From JAJUFS01 sp036381175 (GTDB lineage: Bacteria; Pseudomonadota; Gammaproteobacteria; Natronospirales; JAJUFS01), in contig DASVDI010000034.1 of assembly GCA_036381175.1 (NCBI GenBank), positions 42,714-106,713 on the forward strand: 64,000 nucleotides of DNA, written 5' to 3'. A program made the translations under genes and the position numbers. This document shows, piece by piece, positions 34,065-41,799 of the stretch (position 1 is the stretch's first letter; the number at the start of each line of letters is the position of its first letter). Under the pieces are notes generated by a model that did no database searches, was not told where the DNA came from, and saw nothing but the letters and a program-made list of their open reading frames with translations.

Positions 34065-36800
34065 ATGAAAGGGTGGGTCACGACAGTAATGCTTTTCTTC
34101 CTGGCGACGGTGTTTTCCGCGTCAGCCGCCGAACCGATCGAAATTCCCTACACGAAATACGTTCTCGATAATGGCCTGACGCTGATCGTGCACGAAGATC
34201 ACAAGGCGCCGGTTGTGGCTGTCAATGTCTGGTACCACGTCGGCTCGAAGGACGAGGAATTCGGCAAGACCGGTTTCGCGCATTTGTTCGAGCACCTGAT
34301 GTTCAACGGCTCGGAACATTACAACGACGATTTCTTCAAGGCGCTGGATGATTTCGGTGCGACCGGCACGAACGGCACCACCAATTTCGATCGCACCAAT
34401 TATTTCGAAGTCGTGCCGAAGAACGCGCTCGACGCGGTGCTGTGGCTGGAATCCGATCGCATGGGGCACATGCTCGGCGCGGTTGACCAGGCGAAGCTCG
34501 ACGAGCAGCGTGGCGTGGTGCAGAACGAAAAGCGCCAGGGCGAAAACCAGCCCTACGGTCGCGCGTTCATCACCATTTTCGAAAACACTTATCCCGATGG
34601 CCATCCGTATGACCATTCCATCATCGGTTCGATGGATGATCTGAACGCCGCGTCGCTCGAAGACGTGCAGGAATGGTTCAAGACGTATTACGGCGCCGCG
34701 AACGCGGTGATCGCTGTTGCAGGCGATGTCGAAGCTGAGGACGTGAAGGCGCGCGTGGATAAATATTTCGGCCATATTCCCGCCGGCCCCGCGCTGGTGG
34801 CACCGGCCGCGGCGCCCGCGCCGCGTGATTCCGAATCCCGGTTTGTCATGCAGGACCGCGTGCCGCAAGCGCGTCTCTACAAGGTGTGGAACGTGCCGCC
34901 GCTCACGGCCGAAGACGCCGACTACCTGCAGCTCGCGACGCACGTGCTGAGCGACGGCAAGACCTCGCGCCTGTTCCAGCGGCTGGTCTATGAAGAGCAG
35001 ATCGCGACTGACGTGAACGCCTTCATGTTCGGCCGTGAACTCGGCAGCATGTTCTTCATCATCGCGACGGCTGCACCCGGCCAGGATCTCGCCGAGATCG
35101 AGCGCGTTATCGATGCGGAAATGGCGAAATTCTTCCGTGAAGGCCCGGATGACGACGAGCTTGCGCGCGCGAAGACTGCCGAGCGCGCGCAGTTCCTGCG
35201 CGGCATCGAACGCATCGGTGGCTTTGGCGGCAAGTCCGACATTCTTGCCAGCAGCGAGGTTTATTACGGCTCGCCGGACGGCTGGAAGACCTGGTTTGAC
35301 AACATGATGAGCGCGGATGCCGACGACCTGCAAAGCGCCGCGCGCGAGTGGCTTGCCGATGGCGCGTTCGTGCTCGAAGTGCATCCCTTCCCCGATTATT
35401 CGACCACGCCGGGAACGGTCGATCGCAGCAAGGGCTTGCCGCCTGTCGGCGAGTTCCCGGAAGGCGAATTCCCCGCTGTGCAGAGCGCGACGCTGGACAA
35501 CGGCCTGACGGTGCTGCTCGCCGAGCGCGAGGCTGTGCCACTGGTGGAAATGACCTTGCTCGTGGATGCGGGTTTCGCTGCCGATCCGGAGCAGGCGCCC
35601 GGCACTGGCAGTCTCACCATGGACATGCTCGATGAAGGCACGGAGAACCGCAGCGCGCTGGAAATTTCCGACGAGCTCGGCCGCCTGGGCGCGAACATTG
35701 TTTCAGGCGCGTCGCTCGACACTTCGGAAGTCAGCCTCGAGGCGCTGCGTTCCAGGCTCGAGGATTCTGTCGAGCTGTTCGCGGACGTGGTGCTGAATCC
35801 GTCATTCCCGGCGGACGAATTCGCGCGCCAGAAAAAGCAGCAGCTCGCTGCCATCGAGCGAGAAAAAGTGCAGCCGGTTTCGATGGCGCTGCGTGTCATG
35901 CCGAAACTGTTGTACGGGGAAAACCACGCCTATTCCAGTCCGCTGACGGGCTCCGGCACGACCGCGAGCGTGGAATCGATGAGCGTTGATCAGTTGCGGG
36001 ATTTCCACGCGACATGGTTCCGCCCGAACAACGCAACGCTGGTGGTTGCCGGCGACGTGAGCATGGACGAGCTGCTGCCGCTGGTGCGCGAACAGTTCGG
36101 CGAGTGGCAGCGCGGCGAGGTGCCGGAAAAGAACCTCGCGAAAGTCGAGCAGCAGCCGGAACCGGTGGTCTACATTCTCGATCGTCCGGCGGCGCAACAG
36201 TCAATCATTTTCGCGGGCCATCTTGTGCCGTCGAAAAACAATCCGGACGAATTCGCGATTGCCGCGATGGCGGATGTTTATGGCGGTAGTTTCACGTCGC
36301 GCATCAATATGAATCTGCGTGAAGACAAGCACTGGGCCTACGGCGCGCGCGGTCTCATGCCTGATGCAAAGGGCCAGCGGCCGTTCATTTCCTACGCGCC
36401 AGTGCAGACGGACAAGACCGCCGAATCCATGCGCGAAATTCTCATGGAGCTTGAAGGCATCAGCGGCAAGGAACCGGTAACGAAAGCGGAGCTCGCGAAG
36501 GTCGTGCGCCAGAGCGTGCTGACCCTGCCAGGCCGCTGGGAAACGAATGCAGCCGTGCTGAATGATCTCGCCACGCGCGTGCGTTTCGATCTCGCCGAAA
36601 ACTACTGGGACACTTACGCGAGCTCGGTGCGCGGGCTGTCGCTGGATGCAGTGCGTGCCGCCGCTGATGAATACGTTCATCCCGGACGATTGGTGTGGGT
36701 GGTCGTGGGCGATCGCGATGTCATTGAAGACGAAGTGCGTGCACTTGGCATCGGCGAGATTCGTTTCATCGATGCCGACGGCAATCCGGTCGCGCAGTGA
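34065..36800 (+). CDS. M16 family zinc metallopeptidase, two-domain
   Basis: 911 residues from the ATG at 34065. I prefer it to the ATG at 34050 because AAGGAG lies 6 bp upstream of the later start and the signal peptide (MKGWVTTVMLFFLATVFSASAAE) then begins cleanly. The first M16 half holds the inverted zinc motif H73-L-F-E76-H77; the second half (from about residue 465) lacks it, as in pitrilysin-like proteins with an inactive partner domain. It is periplasmic and the substrate is unknown. With the four genes after it, it is inserted between der and xseA compared with E. coli. Confidence 0.9.
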   Translation: MKGWVTTVMLFFLATVFSASAAEPIEIPYTKYVLDNGLTLIVHEDHKAPVVAVNVWYHVGSKDEEFGKTGFAHLFEHLMFNGSEHYNDDFFKALDDFGATGTNGTTNFDRTNYFEVVPKNALDAVLWLESDRMGHMLGAVDQAKLDEQRGVVQNEKRQGENQPYGRAFITIFENTYPDGHPYDHSIIGSMDDLNAASLEDVQEWFKTYYGAANAVIAVAGDVEAEDVKARVDKYFGHIPAGPALVAPAAAPAPRDSESRFVMQDRVPQARLYKVWNVPPLTAEDADYLQLATHVLSDGKTSRLFQRLVYEEQIATDVNAFMFGRELGSMFFIIATAAPGQDLAEIERVIDAEMAKFFREGPDDDELARAKTAERAQFLRGIERIGGFGGKSDILASSEVYYGSPDGWKTWFDNMMSADADDLQSAAREWLADGAFVLEVHPFPDYSTTPGTVDRSKGLPPVGEFPEGEFPAVQSATLDNGLTVLLAEREAVPLVEMTLLVDAGFAADPEQAPGTGSLTMDMLDEGTENRSALEISDELGRLGANIVSGASLDTSEVSLEALRSRLEDSVELFADVVLNPSFPADEFARQKKQQLAAIEREKVQPVSMALRVMPKLLYGENHAYSSPLTGSGTTASVESMSVDQLRDFHATWFRPNNATLVVAGDVSMDELLPLVREQFGEWQRGEVPEKNLAKVEQQPEPVVYILDRPAAQQSIIFAGHLVPSKNNPDEFAIAAMADVYGGSFTSRINMNLREDKHWAYGARGLMPDAKGQRPFISYAPVQTDKTAESMREILMELEGISGKEPVTKAELAKVVRQSVLTLPGRWETNAAVLNDLATRVRFDLAENYWDTYASSVRGLSLDAVRAAADEYVHPGRLVWVVVGDRDVIEDEVRALGIGEIRFIDADGNPVAQ

Positions 36801-37411
36801 ACCCTGAAGCGGTAATCGATTTCTGGTTTGACGGTGTCGTCCCCGATGGGGACGACACCGCCGGACTGGAAAACGCGTTCAAGCGATGGTTCGGCGGTGG
36901 CGAGGCGTTCGATGAAGAAATCCGCGAGCGCTTCGGCGCGCTGATTGAAACCGCACTCGACGGCGGACTCGTCGACTGGGAAAACGACATCCGTTCGCGT
37001 CTCGCCCTGATCCTTCTGATCGATCAATTTCCGCGCAATGTGTTTCGCCGTACGGCGCGCGCATTCGCCGGCGACGAACGCGCGCTGCAACTTTCCGAGC
37101 GCACGGTTGTAGATGGCGAAGACAGGAAGCTCGCGCTCGTGGAACGGTTCTTCCTGCTGATGCCGTATCAGCACGCCGAGGATCGCGCCACGCAGAAGGA
37201 AGGCGTGCGCCTGTTCGAGGAACTGGCGACACAACCCGCATCCGAACCGCTGGAGAAATTGCTGAACTCCGGCCTCGGGTACGCGCGCAAGCATTGCGAT
37301 ATCATTGCGCGTTTCGGGCGCTTTCCGTACCGGAACGCGGTGTTGAACCGAGAGACGACGACCGAAGAAGAACAATGGCTGGCCGAATCCGGCGAGCGTT
37401 TCGGCCAGTAA
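36797..37411 (+). CDS. DUF924 family protein
   Basis: 204 residues from a GTG that overlaps the M16 stop (GTGA). DUF924 landmarks are VIDFWFDG at the start, ALILLIDQFPRNVFRRTARAF, ERFFLLMPYQHAED, and RFGRFPYRNAVL. The fold is helical and TPR-like, and it is cytoplasmic. No biochemical role is established. The overlap suggests cotranslation with the peptidase gene, but a functional link is unproven. Confidence 0.9.
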   Translation: MNPEAVIDFWFDGVVPDGDDTAGLENAFKRWFGGGEAFDEEIRERFGALIETALDGGLVDWENDIRSRLALILLIDQFPRNVFRRTARAFAGDERALQLSERTVVDGEDRKLALVERFFLLMPYQHAEDRATQKEGVRLFEELATQPASEPLEKLLNSGLGYARKHCDIIARFGRFPYRNAVLNRETTTEEEQWLAESGERFGQ

Positions 37412-37429
37412 TAATTGCTCATTGCGGCA

Positions 37430-37453
37430 GTTCGCGCCTGAAGGCGCTCCTAC
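37430..37453 (-). repeat. REP-like palindrome with GTAG head
   Basis: On the minus strand GTAGGAGCGCCTTCAGGCGC: a GTAG tetranucleotide followed by the stem GCGCCT/AGGCGC (37434-37447). It lies 18 bp after the DUF924 stop. This is the form of the dispersed REP elements common in Pseudomonas and relatives that are mobilised by RAYT transposases. Confidence 0.7.
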
Positions 37454-37471
37454 AGACATTTTCGGGGATCG

Positions 37472-38584
37472 ATGAGCACAGCAAGAAAAATCATCAAGCT
37501 GCCTCAGCCGCTGGAAATGTATCGCGGCGGCGTGCTGGAATCCGTCGAGCTCGCGTACGAAACCTGGGGCGAGCGGAGAGAAGACAATCACGTCGTGATT
37601 TTCACCGGTCTCTCGCCGGACGCGCACGCGGCGTCCTCGCCGGAAAATCCCGAGGCAGGCTGGTGGGAAGCGATGGTCGGCCCAGGCAAGCCGATCGATT
37701 CGAACCGCTTCCATGTCATCTGTTTCAACAACATCGGCAGTTGTTTCGGCAGCACCGGCCCCGCGTCGATCAATCCCGCGACAGGCGAGCGCTGGAGCGT
37801 TGATTTCCCGCTGCTCAGCATCGAAGACACCGCGCGCGCCGCGGCAATGGCACTGGATGCGATGGGCATCAAACGCATGAAAGCGGTCATTGGTCCGTCG
37901 ATGGGCGGCATGACGGCACTGGCGTTCGCGCTTCAGTATCCCGAGCGCGTCGAAAATCTCATCAGCATGTCATCGGCGATTGCCGCGGAACCCTGGGCGA
38001 TCGCGGTTCGGTCATTGCAGCGCGAACTGATCCGCTCTGACGCTGCCTGGCAGGACGGCCGTTACGCGCACGATGCGCAGCCGGTCGAAGGCATGCGGCT
38101 TGCCAGAAAACTTGGCATGACGACGTATCGTTCCGCGGAGGAATGGCGCGAACGTTTCGCGCGCGAGCGGATCGACGTTCCCGCGGGCGAAGAAAAGCCG
38201 GGTCATCCGGCATTCCCGCAGGAATTCGCGGTGGAAAGTTATTTGCAGGCAGCGGCTGACCGCTTCGTTGGCGATTTCGACGCGAACTGCTACCAGTATC
38301 TTTCGCATGCCATGGATCTGTTCGATGCGGCGGAGCATGGTTCGGGCAATATCACGCGCGCATTTGCGCGCCTGCGTTTGCGTTCCGCGCTGGTTATGGG
38401 CGTCGAGACAGACGCGTTGTTTCCGGTGCACCAGCAGCTCGAACTCGCCGCCGCGCTCAGGAAGGCGGGCGCGAATGTACGTTTCGAGCGCCTGCCGTCA
38501 ATCCAGGGACACGATGCCTTTCTCGTCGACATGGAGCGTTTCGCGCCGCTGGTTGCGGAGTATCTTGCTACCCTTGACGGTTGA
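37472..38584 (+). CDS. MetX-like O-acyltransferase, probably serine O-succinyltransferase
   Basis: 370 residues, alpha/beta-hydrolase fold. The nucleophile is S143 in GPSMGGMTAL and the general base is H347 in IQGHDAFL. The motifs NPEAGWWEAMVGPGKPID, GSTGPASINPATG and GMRLARKLGMTTYRSAEEW resemble, as I recall it, the Xanthomonas-type serine O-succinyltransferase branch more than the homoserine acetyltransferase branch. Such enzymes make O-succinylserine for cysteine synthesis and stand in for CysE. In support, cysE is missing from its usual place between trmJ and iscR, and cysteine dioxygenase is the next gene. Homoserine O-acyltransferase for methionine remains possible. Confidence 0.75.
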   Translation: MSTARKIIKLPQPLEMYRGGVLESVELAYETWGERREDNHVVIFTGLSPDAHAASSPENPEAGWWEAMVGPGKPIDSNRFHVICFNNIGSCFGSTGPASINPATGERWSVDFPLLSIEDTARAAAMALDAMGIKRMKAVIGPSMGGMTALAFALQYPERVENLISMSSAIAAEPWAIAVRSLQRELIRSDAAWQDGRYAHDAQPVEGMRLARKLGMTTYRSAEEWRERFARERIDVPAGEEKPGHPAFPQEFAVESYLQAAADRFVGDFDANCYQYLSHAMDLFDAAEHGSGNITRAFARLRLRSALVMGVETDALFPVHQQLELAAALRKAGANVRFERLPSIQGHDAFLVDMERFAPLVAEYLATLDG

Positions 38585-38609
38585 AGTTCGCATCGAGCGC
38601 GCATAAAAC

Positions 38610-38633
38610 TGAGACAATAATCTTGAGACAATA
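38610..38633 (+). promoter_or_regulatory. Direct repeat upstream of cysteine dioxygenase
   Basis: TGAGACAATA occurs at 38610-38619 and again at 38624-38633, 14 bp apart, some 45-65 bp before the cysteine dioxygenase start. Tandem sites of this kind can be operators. No regulator is known. Confidence 0.3.
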
Positions 38634-38675
38634 CCGCGCAGGTGCATCGTTTTGCGCAGCGCAAGCAGGTGAAAA

Positions 38676-39263
38676 ATGCAGTTCCAGGAATTCAAGGGCG
38701 CGGATGAACTGATCCGAATTGTCGATGCCGCCATGGCCGCGGAAACGGAGACCGAGCTCACCGCGCACATCAAGCAGGGTCTTTGCACGCTCGTGAAAAG
38801 CGGCGCACTCGAAATGCCGGATTGCGTTCGCACGCCCGCGACGGATCATTACGCACGGCGGTTGCTTTATCGCAGTGAAGCGCACGGTTACTCGATGGTT
38901 GCGATGACCTGGGGGCCGGGGCAGGGCACGCCGCTGCATGATCACGCCGGGCTGTGGTGCGTGGAAGCGGTCTGCATGGGAACGATTCGCGTAGAACAGT
39001 ATGAACTTGCGGAACGCGACGATGATCGTTTCCGTTTCACGCATGAAGATGGCGTTCGCGCCAGCGTCGGCACTGCCGGCTGCCTGATTCCGCCGCATGA
39101 ATATCACACCATCCGCAATGTTTCCGATGACGACTGCGCCGTGACACTGCATATCTACGGCGGCGACATGGAATGCTGCAACGCCTTTGAACCGGAAGGC
39201 CCGGGTAACGGCGACGGCTGGTTCAGGAAGGTGAAGAAGAATCTAGTCTTCGACGCCGCGTAA
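38676..39263 (+). CDS. Cysteine dioxygenase family protein
   Basis: 195 residues, cupin fold. It would oxidise cysteine to cysteine sulfinate with non-heme iron. The three-histidine site is H88 and H90 (TPLHDHAGLWCVEAV) and H144 (PHEYHTIRN). C95 is a candidate for the thioether-linked cysteine. The start follows GCAGGTGAAAA. Some bacterial relatives act on 3-mercaptopropionate, so the exact thiol substrate is uncertain. The stop codon lies at the left arm of a palindromic repeat element. Confidence 0.85.
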   Translation: MQFQEFKGADELIRIVDAAMAAETETELTAHIKQGLCTLVKSGALEMPDCVRTPATDHYARRLLYRSEAHGYSMVAMTWGPGQGTPLHDHAGLWCVEAVCMGTIRVEQYELAERDDDRFRFTHEDGVRASVGTAGCLIPPHEYHTIRNVSDDDCAVTLHIYGGDMECCNAFEPEGPGNGDGWFRKVKKNLVFDAA

Positions 39264-39425
39264 AAATCCTTTCTGACCTGCTCCCGGAGTACCGGGACTT
39301 CGTGCGCTTGCTGATACTGCGTTAAACGTCGCTTCGCAGTTGTCATTTACTGCTTGTAAAATCCGCCTGCTCAGCGACGTTTGCCTTGTCTCAGCCGCGC
39401 TCGCGACGGTCAGAGAAGGATTTTT
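39262..39425. repeat. 164-bp inverted-repeat element at the end of cysteine dioxygenase
   Basis: AAAAATCCTTTCTGACC (39262-39278) faces GGTCAGAGAAGGATTTTT (39408-39425). A nested perfect pair AACGTCGCT (39325-39333) / AGCGACGTT (39373-39381) lies inside. The core strings TACTGCGTT, GCCTTGTCT and CGCTCGCGACG recur in the element at 55036-55176, so the two belong to one dispersed family. It carries no coding capacity. Confidence 0.75.
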
Positions 39426-39444
39426 ATCCAGCCCGAGCTGCTGT

Positions 39445-40296
39445 CTATTCCGCTTCCCCCAGCGTTGCGATCCGCAATGCCTCCGGCATGAACAGCCATG
39501 GATTCACGCGCACGTCGTTCAGCGATACGCCCCAGTGAAGATGCGGGCCGGTGACGCGTCCGGTTGCGCCCACCTTGCCGATAGCTTCGCCCTGTTCGAC
39601 GACGTCACCAGGTTCGACGCTGATTTCGCTCATGTGGCAATACATCGTCACCAGTCCCTGGCCGTGATCCAGGAACACGGTGTTGCCGTTGAAAAAGAAA
39701 TTTCCTGTATCAAGCACGATGGCGCGCGCCGGCGAGAGGATCGGCGTGCCCGCACCTGCGGCGAGATCAATGCCGGAATGCGGTGAACGCGGCTGCTCAT
39801 TGAAAAAGCGACGCAGTCCGAACGAACTCGATTGCGGCGCATCGACCGGCAGGATGAATTGCGTCGCGGGATCGGCAATGGGGCTGAAGCTTGCGAGCGA
39901 CTTGTCCTGCCGCACGCGCTCGGCGCGAATGCGATCAAGATCGTCCGCGTAGGGATTCACCATGCGCTCGTTGTCGAGTGTGATGTACTGGCTTTCGTAT
40001 TCGTGCGGCTCGACGAGCAGCATGTAATGCCGCGCTTCATCTTCGAATGTCGCGGTCAGTCCGTACTTGCCGGGCTCCATGCCAAGCGACAAGCCAACAA
40101 CCGCGTACCAGCGCCCATCCTGTTTCGCGACCATGACGCGTCGCTCGTCGAAGCGTGCTTCGGGACGCGGCTCGGTGGCGGGGCTGAGTTCGATGACGGC
40201 AACGCCGCCCGGCACCGGCTGGTGGCGCGGCAGGTCGGCGGCCGTGGCGAGGCCAGCAAAAATTGCCAGCAGGGTGAACAAAGTCATCCGAATCAT
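39445..40296 (-). CDS. M23 family metallopeptidase
   Basis: 283 residues. A signal peptide (MIRMTLFTLLAIFAGLATAA) leads to an N-terminal beta domain. The C-terminal LytM/M23 domain has the zinc ligands HSGID and GPHLHWGVSL, so it is predicted to cut or bind peptidoglycan crosslinks in the periplasm. The start has a strong AAGGAGAAA site that lies within the end of xseA, and the two genes overlap by one base, so they form an operon. Confidence 0.92.
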   Translation of the reverse strand: MIRMTLFTLLAIFAGLATAADLPRHQPVPGGVAVIELSPATEPRPEARFDERRVMVAKQDGRWYAVVGLSLGMEPGKYGLTATFEDEARHYMLLVEPHEYESQYITLDNERMVNPYADDLDRIRAERVRQDKSLASFSPIADPATQFILPVDAPQSSSFGLRRFFNEQPRSPHSGIDLAAGAGTPILSPARAIVLDTGNFFFNGNTVFLDHGQGLVTMYCHMSEISVEPGDVVEQGEAIGKVGATGRVTGPHLHWGVSLNDVRVNPWLFMPEALRIATLGEAE

Positions 40297-41657
40297 CAGT
40301 CTTTCTCCTTCACGGCAAGCACGCGCGCGGTGAACTCACCGTCCCGCAGAAGTGTTGCAACGGTGTCGTTGGCGCGAACATCGGCAATGCGCGTCCGCAC
40401 GCGGCCGGTTTGTGCGTCTTTCACGATCGCGTAACCGCGCCCGAGTGTGGCTAGCGGGCTCACGGCATTGAGTGCGCGACCAAGTTCCGCGAGGCGCTGG
40501 CGCCGTTGCGCGAGATTTTCGGCTCCCGCGCGCTGCAGACGGCGCGCGATCGAAACCTGGCGTTCCCGCAAGCGTTCGACCCGGTGGAGCGGCGAGCGTT
40601 CCCACAATCGTCTGCTGCTGCGATCAAGCTCGTGATGGCGTTGCCGCAGCTCGGTGCACAAACCGCGCGCCAGTCGCAATTCCAGTTCATCCAGCCGCTG
40701 TGCCTGTTGTCGCAGCTTCTGGCCGGGATGCTGCTGCGTGAGCCGCCCGGTGAGCCAGGACTGGCGCTCGGTTTCGCGGCCAAGACGCCGGCTCGCAGCC
40801 ACGGCAAGCCGTTGCTGCGTTTGCCGCAAACCGCGCAGCCAGTCGGAAATATCGGGCGCGACGAGTTCCGCGGCGCCTGTCGGCGTGGGTGCGCGAACAT
40901 CGGCGATGAAATCCGCGATGGAGAAATCCACCTCGTGGCCGACGCCCGAGATCACCGGGATGGGCGACGCCGCGACCGCACGGGCGACGCGCTCGTCATT
41001 GAAGGCCGCGAGATCCTCCAGCGAGCCGCCGCCACGCGCGAGAATCAGCACGTGGCACTCCGCGCGCCGCGTGGCCGTCTCAAGCGCCCGGACAAGTTGC
41101 GCGGGCGCGTCGTTTCCTTGCACTTGCGAGGGATAAAGGATGGCGCGCGCCAACGGAAAGCGGCGGCGCAGAGTGGTCAGGATGTCGCGAACAGCCGCGC
41201 CGGTCGGCGAGGTAATAATTCCGATTGTCTGAGGAAGCGCTGGCAGCGGGCGCTTTCGCGCCGCGTCAAACAGGCCTTCGGCCTGCAATTTCGCCTTCAG
41301 CGCTTCGAAGGCTCGCTGCAGCGCACCGTCGCCCGCTTCCTCCATGTGCTCGATGAGCAACTGGTACTCGCCGCGCGGCTCGTACACGCTGATCCGCGCA
41401 CGCGCCACCACGTGTGCGCCGTTTGCAGGCGCAAAACGGAGCAGCATGTTGCGGTTGCGGAACATCGCGCAGCGAATCTGCGATTGCGCGTCCTTGAGAG
41501 AAAAGTACAGGTGACCGGAACCGGGCCGCGCGAGGTTGGAAATCTCGCCCTCCACCCACAGCGCCGGGAATCCGCGTTCCAGCGCGTGGCGGATTTCACT
41601 GTTCAGCTGCGAGGGCGTGAGAATGACGCGTTCGTCGTTCGGCGGGAGCGGTTTCAT
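40296..41657 (-). CDS. xseA: Exodeoxyribonuclease VII large subunit
   Basis: 453 residues from the ATG at 41657. An OB fold (ALWVEGEISNLARPGSGHLYFSLKD) precedes the catalytic region PQTIGIITSPTGAAVRDILTTL, LILARGGGSLEDLAAFND and GVGHEVDFSIADFIADVRAPTPTGAAE, then a long coiled coil and the C-terminal LGRGYAIV motif. It degrades single-stranded DNA with XseB, which is not in the window. It is divergent from guaB exactly as in E. coli. Confidence 0.96.
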   Translation of the reverse strand: MKPLPPNDERVILTPSQLNSEIRHALERGFPALWVEGEISNLARPGSGHLYFSLKDAQSQIRCAMFRNRNMLLRFAPANGAHVVARARISVYEPRGEYQLLIEHMEEAGDGALQRAFEALKAKLQAEGLFDAARKRPLPALPQTIGIITSPTGAAVRDILTTLRRRFPLARAILYPSQVQGNDAPAQLVRALETATRRAECHVLILARGGGSLEDLAAFNDERVARAVAASPIPVISGVGHEVDFSIADFIADVRAPTPTGAAELVAPDISDWLRGLRQTQQRLAVAASRRLGRETERQSWLTGRLTQQHPGQKLRQQAQRLDELELRLARGLCTELRQRHHELDRSSRRLWERSPLHRVERLRERQVSIARRLQRAGAENLAQRRQRLAELGRALNAVSPLATLGRGYAIVKDAQTGRVRTRIADVRANDTVATLLRDGEFTARVLAVKEKD

Positions 41658-41736
41658 GGAGGCAGTGTAGCGACGGCGTGATTGCGGGGAAACCCGGCAC
41701 TTGCCGCGCACCCCGGGATTTTCGCGGGTAATCACG

Positions 41737-41765
41737 TTTACGCGAAAAGCCCGCGTCCGTATAAT
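41737..41765 (+). promoter_or_regulatory. guaB promoter
   Basis: TTTACG (41737-41742), 17-bp spacer, perfect TATAAT (41760-41765); the guaB start is 35 bp downstream. Well-formed sigma-70 promoter in the xseA-guaB divergent region. Confidence 0.7.
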
Positions 41766-41799
41766 TGACCGATTAACTCAAATTTACAGGTCCGAGCCT

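Noticed and set aside
37472..38584. Plain assignment as homoserine O-acetyltransferase MetX
   Set aside because: The motif set and the missing cysE favour the serine O-succinyltransferase branch, so the call was left broader.
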